Below, piece by piece: positions 18,446-27,392 of a DNA stretch of 64,000 bases. This DNA is from Pukyongia sp963768085 (GTDB lineage Bacteria > Bacteroidota > Bacteroidia > Flavobacteriales > Flavobacteriaceae), in assembly GCA_963768085.1 (NCBI GenBank), contig CAVYGO010000002.1, positions 1-64,000 of the forward strand. The letters are read 5' to 3'. The stretch's first letter is position 1, and each line of letters starts with the position of its first letter. A program made the position numbers and the translations under genes. The notes under the pieces were generated by a model. It worked only from the letters and a program-made list of their open reading frames with translations, ran no database searches and had not been told where the DNA came from.

Positions 18446-19333
18446 TTATTTCAGATGCTTCTTAAAAAAAGCTATGGTACGTTCCCAGGAAAGTTTTGCA
18501 GCTTCTTCGTCATATCGCGGTGTGGTATTATTATGAAAACCGTGATTTACCTCTGGATAGATATGTGCTGCATATACCTTGTTGTATTTTTTAAGAGCAG
18601 CTTCGTAGGATGGCCATCCTTCATTAACGCGTTTGTCCAGACCCGCGTATTGCAGTAATAGCGGTGCGTTGATTGCAGGAACATCCTCGTCTGCAGGCTG
18701 CCTGCCATAATACGGAACGGCTGCTCCCAGTTGAGGTATCTTCACCGCCATCATATTCGATATCCAGCCACCAAAACAAAAACCTACCACACCAATATGT
18801 CCATTACACATTTCGTGTTGTTTCAAATACTCGAATGCGGCTATAAAGTCTTCCAGCATTTCATTTCTGTCACGTTTACGTTGCATAGCTCTTCCGTCGT
18901 CATCATTTCCGGGATAACCGCCAAGGGGTGATAACGCATCCGGGGCCAGGCTGATAAACCCTTCAATGGCAGCTCTTCTTCCTACATCTTCTATATACGG
19001 GTTAAGACCTCGATTCTCATGAACCACAACAATACCGGGCATTTTACCTGAATTATCCGTGGGATAACTAAGTAAACCATTAATATCTCCACCTCCTTTG
19101 GGAGAAGTATAGGTGATATAATCTGAGAACAGCCTTGGGTCGTCCGGCTTAACTAATAATGTATTCACATAATCGGGCATCACAAAACTGAGAAGGGAGG
19201 GAATTGTGATTCCACCAACGGCAAAGAAGGTTAATTTTTCTATGAACTCCCGCCGTTCCAATTTATTATGAGCATAATCATCGTAGAGGTCGAAAACCTT
19301 CTGACTAATATCTTCCTTGCGTAGCTTCTTCAT
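18446..19333 (-). CDS. Dienelactone hydrolase family protein
   Basis: Protein of 295 residues. An N-terminal extension with a RREFIEKLTFFAVGG-type segment and hydrophobic helix (about 28-55) looks like an export or anchor signal; it lacks a strict twin-arginine motif. The catalytic domain (about 75-295) has the dienelactone hydrolase triad: nucleophile in GFCFGG (Cys186), acid in GLDKR (Asp233) and His264 in EVNHGFHN. An HENRG oxyanion segment is also present. Family members hydrolyse lactones or esters; the physiological substrate is unknown. The gene starts four bases after the OmpH-like chaperone gene ends, on the same strand, so the two are co-transcribed. Confidence 0.88.
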   Translation of the reverse strand: MKKLRKEDISQKVFDLYDDYAHNKLERREFIEKLTFFAVGGITIPSLLSFVMPDYVNTLLVKPDDPRLFSDYITYTSPKGGGDINGLLSYPTDNSGKMPGIVVVHENRGLNPYIEDVGRRAAIEGFISLAPDALSPLGGYPGNDDDGRAMQRKRDRNEMLEDFIAAFEYLKQHEMCNGHIGVVGFCFGGWISNMMAVKIPQLGAAVPYYGRQPADEDVPAINAPLLLQYAGLDKRVNEGWPSYEAALKKYNKVYAAHIYPEVNHGFHNNTTPRYDEEAAKLSWERTIAFFKKHLK

Positions 19334-19337
19334 GTCC

Positions 19338-19850
19338 TTATTGTTTTACTTTGTCTATTACTCGCTGCGTTAAATCAGTATTTTCTTCAGCATAGAGCAC
19401 AATTCCTGCACTGGAATCCAAGATCATCTTAAAATTGTTTTCCTTCGCAATAGCAGCGATCACCTTATTCGTCTTATCGTAAATGGGGGAGTAGAGTGCA
19501 TTCTCCTTGTCTTTGATCTTTTGCACCGATGCACTTTCCAGCGTTCTTAAGGACCGCTCTTCGACCGCCAGCACATTCTCAATTTCCTTTTGCTGAGCAG
19601 GAGTATACTCACCGTTCTGCGCTTTTTTTTGTGCTTCTGCGAGTTTTGTCTGAAAGGCTGTTACTTTTCCTTCATATTCAGTATTCAGATCCTTTCTGAA
19701 CTTACCAATCTGCGCCTGGGCCACTTTGGTTTCAGGCATTGAATTTACTACTGCGATCGAGTTTACATAACCAACTTCCTGGGCGGTTGCCTCCATGGTC
19801 CCAACGAGCAGGAAAAGCGAACAAATAAGTATTTTAATATATTGATCCAT
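19338..19850 (-). CDS. OmpH/Skp family periplasmic chaperone
   Basis: Protein of 170 residues with a signal peptide (cleavage near ATAQ, residue 24) followed by VGYVNSIAVVNSMPETKVAQ, a long charged coiled-coil of two helices (about 45-135) and a C-terminal strand region with IDKVKQ at the end. This matches Skp/OmpH, a trimeric periplasmic holdase for outer membrane proteins. The related protein usually sits near bamA; here it precedes a dienelactone-hydrolase-like gene by four bases, an unusual partner. This may be one of several paralogues, as is common in Flavobacteriia. Confidence 0.88.
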   Translation of the reverse strand: MDQYIKILICSLFLLVGTMEATAQEVGYVNSIAVVNSMPETKVAQAQIGKFRKDLNTEYEGKVTAFQTKLAEAQKKAQNGEYTPAQQKEIENVLAVEERSLRTLESASVQKIKDKENALYSPIYDKTNKVIAAIAKENNFKMILDSSAGIVLYAEENTDLTQRVIDKVKQ

Positions 19851-20025
19851 AACATAAAATTTAGTTAGATGCTCATAAGATATTCAATAATTCTGAAAAT
19901 CTTAGCTGGTATAATTAATAATGAAAGAAATACCGGATGGCAAGTCAATTTTTTCGTAAATTTATTAGATAAATGCTTCATTTCCAGAGTGGGATGATTT
20001 ATTGGTCTAACCTAAATTCACCGCT

Positions 20026-21303
20026 ATGAAAAATCTTCGATTTTACTTTTTTCCTGGACTGGTCTTCTTCTTATTCGGGATTATCGGTACCCAAACTATA
20101 AATGCCCAGGTAATAGACTTTACTGAATATAATGGTGTGGTCCTGGATAGTAATACAAAAGACCCGCTTGCAGCGGTTAGTGTAAAACTTACCAATTCCA
20201 ACTTAGGAAGCATAACAAATGATGAGGGTGCGTTCACCATTAAAGTTCCGGATGGCAGAGGGATCACCGGTATCGAGTTTTCCCTTTTGGGCTATGAAAC
20301 CAAACTGATTCCGCTTTCCCAACTTACAAGCCGTAAAAACAAGATAGAAATGGATGTAAAGGTTACTGAACTGTCACAGGTTAGTATTTCCTCGTTTAAA
20401 AATGCTAAATCCCTGGTGAAAGCTGTGTTTGATAATAAGAAGAAAAATAATCTGGATCGCTCCACGGTGATGACGGCCTTCTACCGTGAAACCATCAGGA
20501 GACGAAACCGTAATGTCTCGCTTACCGAAGCAGTGGTCAACGTATATAAACAACCTTATTCCTCTTCCGCCCGGGACCAGGTTGGGCTTCATAAAGCACG
20601 TAAGAGCACCGATTACAAGCGCCTGGATACAGTTGCGCTGAAGCTTCAGGGCGGGCCGTTCTCTACCTTATACCTCGATATTATGAAGTATCCTGAGTAT
20701 ATTTTTACTCCGGTGACTATGGACGAATATGAATTCAGTTTCGGGCCACCCACGACAGTGAAAAACAAACCCGTATTTGTGGTTAATTTTGAGCAAAAAC
20801 CGGAGATAGATGTCCCTCGGTATTATGGTAGTTTGTTCATAGATGCAGAAAGCCTTGCACTGATCAGTGCCGAATATAGCCTCAATCTTTTGGGAATGAG
20901 CAATTCGGCGAACAATATGTTTGTTAAACGGAAGCCCAGGGATATTGACGTTACGGCTTTAAGCGCATCCTATAAGGTTGATTATCGGGAGAAGAATGGG
21001 CAGTGGTATTACGGATACGGAAGCGTAAATCTTTCGTTCAAAGTTAAAAAGCGTCGTAAGTTGTTTAATTCGGTGTATACCCTGTCCAGCGAAATGGCGG
21101 TTACCGATTGGGAAGAAAATACCACCGGAGCCAGGCTGAAAGGAAAAGAACGGCTAAAACCCACTATAATTATGACGGATGCCGTATCCGGATTTAAAGA
21201 CCCGGATTTCTGGGGGCCTTATAATGTGATCGAGCCCGAGAAGTCCATTGAGTCTGCAATAAATAAGATTCAAAGAAAACTACGTAGAAACGGAACCTTA
21301 TAG
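20026..21303 (+). CDS. CarboxypepD_reg-like domain outer membrane-associated protein
   Basis: Protein of 425 residues with a signal peptide (to about INAQ, residue 27) and a carboxypeptidase-regulatory-like domain at about 33-115 (YNGVVLDSNTKDPLAAVSVK, then GSITNDEGAFTIKVP). The remainder is beta-rich with basic and aromatic residues (FYRETIRRRNR, then strands such as PRYYGSLFIDAES) and a basic C-terminus. It has no barrel-closing strand pattern, so it is probably periplasmic or peripheral to the outer membrane. Similar proteins are widespread in Bacteroidota without a known function. Single gene, convergent with the HXXEE gene. Confidence 0.78.
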   Translation: MKNLRFYFFPGLVFFLFGIIGTQTINAQVIDFTEYNGVVLDSNTKDPLAAVSVKLTNSNLGSITNDEGAFTIKVPDGRGITGIEFSLLGYETKLIPLSQLTSRKNKIEMDVKVTELSQVSISSFKNAKSLVKAVFDNKKKNNLDRSTVMTAFYRETIRRRNRNVSLTEAVVNVYKQPYSSSARDQVGLHKARKSTDYKRLDTVALKLQGGPFSTLYLDIMKYPEYIFTPVTMDEYEFSFGPPTTVKNKPVFVVNFEQKPEIDVPRYYGSLFIDAESLALISAEYSLNLLGMSNSANNMFVKRKPRDIDVTALSASYKVDYREKNGQWYYGYGSVNLSFKVKKRRKLFNSVYTLSSEMAVTDWEENTTGARLKGKERLKPTIIMTDAVSGFKDPDFWGPYNVIEPEKSIESAINKIQRKLRRNGTL

Positions 21304-21313
21304 AATCTGCGTT

Positions 21314-21655
21314 TTAAAAAAGGAGATCATAGTACATACAAAAAGCAACTGCGAAGAGCGGGGCCGTAATAATTCCCGGTACGTATTTCTTTACTATTCC
21401 CCACCAGGTGATATGCCAGATCCCATTGGCAAACATCAACAAAATGAAATAACCCATTAGTTTTTCTCTGAAGGGGAATTGCTCGAAGAAGTACAAAGCA
21501 GCCCAGAACGCGATGAATAGTATTTCAAACGTAAGGAAGCTGCTAAACTTCATTGTAAACAACGGGCACTTCTTATGAAATCCGGTGGTAAGTTCTTCTA
21601 TAGAATGGAAAAACTGAATAATGAGAAATACCAGAAAATAAGTCTCTATCCTCAC
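21314..21655 (-). CDS. HXXEE domain-containing membrane protein
   Basis: Protein of 113 residues with three to four hydrophobic helices. The N-terminal HSIEE (about residues 16-20) is the HXXEE signature of this membrane family, and a WHITWW segment lies in the C-terminal half (about 85). The conserved His/Glu residues within a membrane resemble a metal or proton site, but no function has been established. It begins four bases after the end of the large BNR-repeat gene on the same strand and is presumably translated from its mRNA. A second HXXEE protein is encoded at 45806-46378. Confidence 0.78.
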   Translation of the reverse strand: MRIETYFLVFLIIQFFHSIEELTTGFHKKCPLFTMKFSSFLTFEILFIAFWAALYFFEQFPFREKLMGYFILLMFANGIWHITWWGIVKKYVPGIITAPLFAVAFCMYYDLLF

Positions 21656-21659
21656 ATCG

Positions 21660-24600
21660 TTACTCTTTGTCCCGTATTATCGCCGGAATATTCAAATCTT
21701 TAAACATCGCATTGAACGCTGCCATTTCCGTGTTGATTATGGTATTGCGTTCCTGCTTATAGGTATTCCAGTCCCTTTTAAGATCCGTTAGCCGTTGTTT
21801 GGAACCCTGGGAGACCTTCGGCATTGTACCTTCATTAAAGCTTTTCAGAAACAACAATTCAGAATTCAACTTATTGTTATAATTGATCACGTCCTGAAAG
21901 GTCTTTTGTTTCACCTGGATAAGATTTTCTTCCCAACTCGTGATTCTTTTACTGAGGGAATCGCCTTTCTCTAATAGTCCTTCCCACTTTTCCTCGTCCT
22001 TCAGTAGTTTGGCGTACGTCTTAAGCTGTGTTCTGGCGGAACGCATATCATTCACAGATTCGTGAATGTCCTTAACCATTCCTTCAATATCCATAAGGAA
22101 TTGTTGCTGCTCGTTGAAATCGGCCTGTGTAGCTTTAATGTTCGGATCGGCTTTTACAGTGACTATTTTTTCCGAAGTAGCTTCGCCCTGTATTAAGCGA
22201 AGTGTATAGGTTCCCGGTCCCACATGTGATCCACCCAAATTCCCGAATACAAAAACTTTTGAAACCGCGGGAAGGGATTCTCTTCGGAAGTTCCAGTAAA
22301 ACCGGTTAAAACCGCTCTTAGCAGGTAAAACGGCGGGTTTCGATGGTCCACCCGGCCAGGATTTAAAATCTTTGTCGGCTTTACTGGTCAACGTTCTGAT
22401 AACATCACCATTATGAAGCACTTCCAAAGTTACCGGAATGGAATCGATGGCTTCCTTAATATAATAATCGAAGATCACTCCGGAAGGAGGATTTTTACCT
22501 ATCGTAGGATTTTTACTCATTCCCCCAAAAAACAAATACGTGTCTTTGGGTTTAAACAAGGCAACTGTATTTTTTGTGTTGTTCTTATTCTGAATAGCAC
22601 CGAGGTCATCGAGGATCCAAAAGGATCGTCCGGCCGTAGCGGCAATAAGGTCGTTATCCTGAATAACCAGATCATTTATTGGAACCACAGGTAAATTTAG
22701 TTGGAACGATTCCCATTTGGCTCCGTCATTCCATGAGACATATAAGCCCGTTTCGGTACCTGCGTAAAGCAATCCTTTTCGGTTAGTATCCTCCCGAACC
22801 ACGCGTACAAACGTGTGGTCGCCTTGAATACCATTGGTGATCTTTGTCCAGCTTGAACCATAATTACTCGTCTTGAAAATATATGGTGTAAGGTCCATGG
22901 ACTTGTATCGCATCACCGAGATATATGCTGTGGCCGGATCATGAGGAGAGATTTCGATACTATTAATAATCCCATCCTGAATATTTTTCGGACTAACATC
23001 TTTCCAGGTTGTGCCGCCGTCCATGGTAATCTGTACCAGCCCGTCATCGGTTCCTGCATACATAACTCCCTTTTCATGTGGTGATTCTACAAACGACATT
23101 ATCGTATTGTAATTTTCTCCACCGGCTGCTTCGTTGGTATAGGGGCCACCTCCCGGGCCATGCTTGTCCTTTTCATTTCTTGTGAGGTCCGGACTTACAG
23201 GAGTCCAGCTATTTCCACCGTCTGTGGTTTTAAATACCCTGTTTCCGGCATGGTATATCGTATTCCGGTCGTGTGGGGAACTAATGATAGGAGCATTCCA
23301 GTTGAATCGGTATTTTGCGTCCTCAGGCGCTTTACTCAGGCCTTGTTCAGGGTATTCGTTAATAGGTTTACTTGTCCCGGTATTCTTCATCCAACGGTTA
23401 ATGATTCCCTGGTAACAACCGCCGTAGATCTGTACAGGATTGTCAGGATCGAAAGCAAGGAACGCACTTTCACAACCTGCGACGGAATACCAATCCTTCC
23501 AGTCAATACCTCCATTCCGAGTCCTGCTGGCGATGCCAATAGCCGAATTATCCTGTTGACCTCCATATACGTTATAAGGGAAAAGATTATCGGCAGTGAC
23601 CCTATAAAACTGTGCCGTCGCCTGATTTTGCTGCGTACTCCAGGATCTGCCGCCATTGTTGCTCACATTGGCGCCACCGTCGTTCGAGTTTATCATGATT
23701 TGGTTATTCTCCGGGTGAATCCACAAATGATGATTGTCGCCATGTGGGGTTGAAATAGGGATAAAAGTTTTTCCGCCGTCTATGGATTTAGTAAGAGGAG
23801 CATTACAAACGTAGACAACATTCTCATCCTGTGGATCGGCGAAGATCTCCATATAATACCAGGATCGGGTAATGTTTATACGATCCTTATTTATTTGTTT
23901 CCACGATTTTCCTGCATTATCACTGCGATAAACGCCACCTTTTTCACCTTCAGCCTCAATTACTGCGAATACACGATCGGGATTTGCCCTGGATACTGAG
24001 ATGCCGGATTTACCCATAGCATCGGGAAGTCCTCCTTTCATCTGCTGCCAGGTAGTTCCGCCATCGACCGATTTATGAAGTCCGGAGGATTCACCTCCGC
24101 TCTCCATGGTCCAGGGATAACGTCTGTGTTGCCACATCGAGGCATACAGTATGCGAGGATTGGTAAAATCCATGGATAAGGAAGAGGCTCCTGTGTTATT
24201 ATCAATAAACAGTACTTTTTCCCAGTTCATACCACCGTCTGTAGAACGGTACACACCGCGATCTGCGGAAGGCCCGTACTGGGCACCCTGTGCGGCTATA
24301 AGAATGATATCCGGGTTGGTGGGATGAATAATCACATCGGAAATGTGACGGGTATAATCGAGACCTATGTGTTTCCATGTCTTTCCCGCGTCGGTAGATT
24401 TGTAAACGCCATCGCCCATGGATGTCATAACACCTCTGGCTGCGTGCTCTCCCATTCCCACCACGACGATGTTGGGGTCGGATTCGGACACAGCGATCGC
24501 TCCAACGGTTCCTGTTTTGAAAAACCCATCCGAAATATTCCTCCATCGTATTCCATCATCGATGCTTTTGTACACACCACCTCCGGTAGATCCCATATAC

Positions 24601-24791
24601 CAAACCCCGGGTTGCTTAACAACGCCACTGGAAGCTACGCTTCTTCCGCCACGAAACGGACCTATGTTACGCCATTTCAGATTGTGAAACTCTTTATCGG
24701 CGGTGGGGGGAACATCATCCTTTTTATCCTGTGCGTTTAATGAAACAGATATCAGTAAGAAAGAAATAAATAGAAATCGGATAGTCTTCAT
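21660..24791 (-). CDS. Sortilin/VPS10-like BNR-repeat glycosidase-type protein
   Basis: Protein of 1043 residues starting at the ATG at 24791, just before a signal peptide ending LNAQ. Residues about 40-720 consist of repeated BNR/Asp-box blades (SxDxGxTW variants such as STDAGKTWKHI, SVDGGTTWQ, SDNAGKSWKQ and TTDGGNSWTPVSP), giving the tandem ten-bladed propeller of VPS10/sortilin and xyloglucanase-like proteins. The C-terminal 300 residues hold a beta domain (RFYWNFRRESLP) and a helical coiled region. These secreted proteins are often annotated as glycosyl hydrolases, but no catalytic residues can be pointed to here, so a binding role is equally possible. The HXXEE gene follows directly. 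Confidence 0.85.
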   Translation of the reverse strand: MKTIRFLFISFLLISVSLNAQDKKDDVPPTADKEFHNLKWRNIGPFRGGRSVASSGVVKQPGVWYMGSTGGGVYKSIDDGIRWRNISDGFFKTGTVGAIAVSESDPNIVVVGMGEHAARGVMTSMGDGVYKSTDAGKTWKHIGLDYTRHISDVIIHPTNPDIILIAAQGAQYGPSADRGVYRSTDGGMNWEKVLFIDNNTGASSLSMDFTNPRILYASMWQHRRYPWTMESGGESSGLHKSVDGGTTWQQMKGGLPDAMGKSGISVSRANPDRVFAVIEAEGEKGGVYRSDNAGKSWKQINKDRINITRSWYYMEIFADPQDENVVYVCNAPLTKSIDGGKTFIPISTPHGDNHHLWIHPENNQIMINSNDGGANVSNNGGRSWSTQQNQATAQFYRVTADNLFPYNVYGGQQDNSAIGIASRTRNGGIDWKDWYSVAGCESAFLAFDPDNPVQIYGGCYQGIINRWMKNTGTSKPINEYPEQGLSKAPEDAKYRFNWNAPIISSPHDRNTIYHAGNRVFKTTDGGNSWTPVSPDLTRNEKDKHGPGGGPYTNEAAGGENYNTIMSFVESPHEKGVMYAGTDDGLVQITMDGGTTWKDVSPKNIQDGIINSIEISPHDPATAYISVMRYKSMDLTPYIFKTSNYGSSWTKITNGIQGDHTFVRVVREDTNRKGLLYAGTETGLYVSWNDGAKWESFQLNLPVVPINDLVIQDNDLIAATAGRSFWILDDLGAIQNKNNTKNTVALFKPKDTYLFFGGMSKNPTIGKNPPSGVIFDYYIKEAIDSIPVTLEVLHNGDVIRTLTSKADKDFKSWPGGPSKPAVLPAKSGFNRFYWNFRRESLPAVSKVFVFGNLGGSHVGPGTYTLRLIQGEATSEKIVTVKADPNIKATQADFNEQQQFLMDIEGMVKDIHESVNDMRSARTQLKTYAKLLKDEEKWEGLLEKGDSLSKRITSWEENLIQVKQKTFQDVINYNNKLNSELLFLKSFNEGTMPKVSQGSKQRLTDLKRDWNTYKQERNTIINTEMAAFNAMFKDLNIPAIIRDKE

Positions 24792-24882
24792 AGGTTGTTT
24801 TTTAGTTGCTATAAAGCTACGGAATTTCAAAAAAAAATACAGCTCTCGCGGAGGCCGTATTTTTTTCGACAAAGTTTGTAAT

Positions 24883-27282
24883 CTATTTACCTATCAAATG
24901 CAATTCGCTGAAATTCTTATCAACCACCAGCGAGGCGTTTCCATTTACCTTTAGTTTGGAAAGGTCGGTTACCTGGTTATCCACTTCGATGGTCTTTATT
25001 TTAAAGGGAAGTCGCTTCAGATCCAGCTTGAATTTATCATAGGTTGTTACATATTTCCCTTCCTTATGTTGCTGAATGATCAGTTCATTTTTATGTCCTG
25101 TGAGTTTGAAGGTACGGTAGCTAAATCTGCCTTTCTTGTAATCGTAACCATCGTGAGCGTCTTCATACAGTACAGATCTTTCCTTTCCTTCTTTGTAATA
25201 GACTTCCAATTCCACCTCTTTAATCTCTTTCTCGCCAACATACTGCTGAACAGGGTATTTAGGGATGATTGCGCCTTCTTTTACAAACATTGGGATGCTG
25301 TCGATGTCGGCATCTACCCATACTTCCTTACCGCCCGTTACCATTTCGTGAGTCCAGTAGTTATACCATTTGCCTCTTGGAATATACATTCTTCGCCCTT
25401 TTGAATTAGGCTCCAGGATAGGGCATACCAGTATTTGTTTTCCGAAGATAAACTCATCGGTACGATAATAGGTTTGATGGTCTTCCTGATCGAACAATAC
25501 CAGCGGTTGGATCATTGGAGTTCCTTCCTCAACATATTGGTAGAAAGCCGTATAGAGATAAGGCAACATCTTGTATCGCAACTCTATGAACTGCCTTACG
25601 ATATCCGTTACATTCTCATCGAACGCCCAGGGTTCCTGATCCCCGTGGTCTCCTGAGGAATGGGTTCTGCAGAAAGGATGAAAGATACCCAGTTGTATCC
25701 AGCGCACAAAAAGTTCGCCGGTGGGTTGCTCTGAAAATCCTCCGATGTCGCTACCTATAAAGGACATTCCTGATATTGCCATTCGCTGGACCTGCTGATT
25801 CGCGATCCACAAATGTTCCCAGCTCGCTACATTATCACCCGTCCACGATGAACTATAACGCTGTGTCCCGGAGTAGGCCGCACGAGTAATGATAAAAGGT
25901 CTTTTAGGGTAGGCAAATTGCTTAACGCCTTCATAAGTGGCTTTTGCCATCTGCATGCCATAGACATTATGTGCCTTACTGTGGCTGCAGGGATCGCCAT
26001 CGAAATTATGTCGAACATCGAGCGGGAATGTTTTGGTTGGGACTTCCATCACGGCGGGTTCGTTCATGTCGTTCCAAACCCCTTTGATTCCTATATCTTC
26101 AATCAATTCTTTATATAAACCACTCCACCAGGTCCTTACTTCCGGATTGGTGAAATCGGGGAAGTTACATTCACCAGGCCATACTTTTCCACGCATAAGC
26201 GGACCATCCGCCCTTTTACAGAAATAGTCCTTCTCTAAAGCTTCCTTGTAAATATCGTAGTCCTTGTCAATTTTGATTCCCGGATCTATAATAGCTACCG
26301 TATTGAAGCCGTCAGCCATTAAATCGCCCACCATCTTTTTAGGATCGGGAAAGAATTCCTTATTCCATGTAAAACAGCGGAAGTCTTCCATATAATCGAT
26401 ATCGAGATAGATGGCATCGCAGGGTATTTTAAGATCCCGAAATTTTTGAGCAATCTCCCGCACATTACTTTCCGGGTAATAGCTCCATTTACTTTGATGG
26501 TATCCCAATGCCCATAATGGTGGTAGTTCCGGCTTGCCGGTAAGATCTGTATAGCTGGTTACTACCTGCTCCATTTTTGGACCGTAGATGAAATAATAAT
26601 TCATTTCTCCGCCCTGAGCCCAATAACTGGTTACATTTCGTCTTTCATCACCAAAATCGAAAAAGGTTCGGAACGTATTGTCGAAGAAGATTCCGTAGGA
26701 AACATCGCTATGAAGCCCTATATAGAATGGTATCGCCTTGTACAAAGGATCCTTGTCCTTGCCATACGCATATTGGTCGGTTACCCAATTCTGAACTCTT
26801 TTACCCTTTAAGTTGAAATGCATCGGTTTATCTCCGAGCCCATAATAACATTCCATTTTCTGTTCGGCCTTACTCATCTTTACGATGTCACTGCCGTGAT
26901 CATAGCTATATTCCCAGTGAAATCCTGCCTCATCCTGATTAATTAATTTCCCATCGATATCGTAAATGGACTTGCGGAGATTGGCTTTGTTCAGATGTAA
27001 AACCAACTTGGAGGTGCGGATAATGAATTTGTCTTTCTCTTCCGTGTATTCAAGATGATTATATCCACGAACGGCATCTTTGGAGATGGCATAAGAGAAA
27101 TCCCTCGGAAAACTGCCCGTAGGCGCATAACGAAAACGGAGGACACTGTCCCTTATCACGGTAATTTGAAGCAGCAGACCATTTACTGTCGTGATGATGA
27201 ACTTGTCTTTTTCTTTAACAAAACTATTTATAGGAGATGGAAACTGATTTCCTTTTTGTTCTAATTCAGTATTTACTATCAT
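24883..27282 (-). CDS. Glycoside hydrolase family 31 (alpha-glucosidase)
   Basis: Protein of 799 residues without a signal peptide. A GH31 N-terminal beta-sandwich (about 20-250) precedes the catalytic (beta/alpha)8 barrel, which holds PLWALGYHQSKWSYY, the nucleophile motif WNDMNEP (Asp405) and the acid/base in SWTGDNVASWEH (Asp483). The C-terminal part has the usual beta domains. The family includes alpha-glucosidases, alpha-xylosidases and sulfoquinovosidases; the WNDMNEP motif with the adjacent glycogen genes favours an intracellular alpha-glucosidase acting on malto-oligosaccharides. It lies 110 bases downstream of glgB on the same strand and probably belongs to the same operon, recovering glucose from limit dextrins. 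The true substrate is not shown by the sequence. Confidence 0.93.
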   Translation of the reverse strand: MIVNTELEQKGNQFPSPINSFVKEKDKFIITTVNGLLLQITVIRDSVLRFRYAPTGSFPRDFSYAISKDAVRGYNHLEYTEEKDKFIIRTSKLVLHLNKANLRKSIYDIDGKLINQDEAGFHWEYSYDHGSDIVKMSKAEQKMECYYGLGDKPMHFNLKGKRVQNWVTDQYAYGKDKDPLYKAIPFYIGLHSDVSYGIFFDNTFRTFFDFGDERRNVTSYWAQGGEMNYYFIYGPKMEQVVTSYTDLTGKPELPPLWALGYHQSKWSYYPESNVREIAQKFRDLKIPCDAIYLDIDYMEDFRCFTWNKEFFPDPKKMVGDLMADGFNTVAIIDPGIKIDKDYDIYKEALEKDYFCKRADGPLMRGKVWPGECNFPDFTNPEVRTWWSGLYKELIEDIGIKGVWNDMNEPAVMEVPTKTFPLDVRHNFDGDPCSHSKAHNVYGMQMAKATYEGVKQFAYPKRPFIITRAAYSGTQRYSSSWTGDNVASWEHLWIANQQVQRMAISGMSFIGSDIGGFSEQPTGELFVRWIQLGIFHPFCRTHSSGDHGDQEPWAFDENVTDIVRQFIELRYKMLPYLYTAFYQYVEEGTPMIQPLVLFDQEDHQTYYRTDEFIFGKQILVCPILEPNSKGRRMYIPRGKWYNYWTHEMVTGGKEVWVDADIDSIPMFVKEGAIIPKYPVQQYVGEKEIKEVELEVYYKEGKERSVLYEDAHDGYDYKKGRFSYRTFKLTGHKNELIIQQHKEGKYVTTYDKFKLDLKRLPFKIKTIEVDNQVTDLSKLKVNGNASLVVDKNFSELHLIGK

Positions 27283-27392
27283 GTAAGTATGCTAAATTTA
27301 TACGTATTACAAATGAAATTAAAACTATTGAAATGTGCTTTATGATCCTTAGTACATTTTGGAAAAGTAATCAACAAACGAAAACGTTTTCA

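Noticed and set aside
23160..23753. Long plus-strand open frame of 197 codons inside the sortilin-like gene
   Set aside because: It lies wholly antisense to a well-supported 1043-residue protein, has no recognisable domain and a shadow-like composition.
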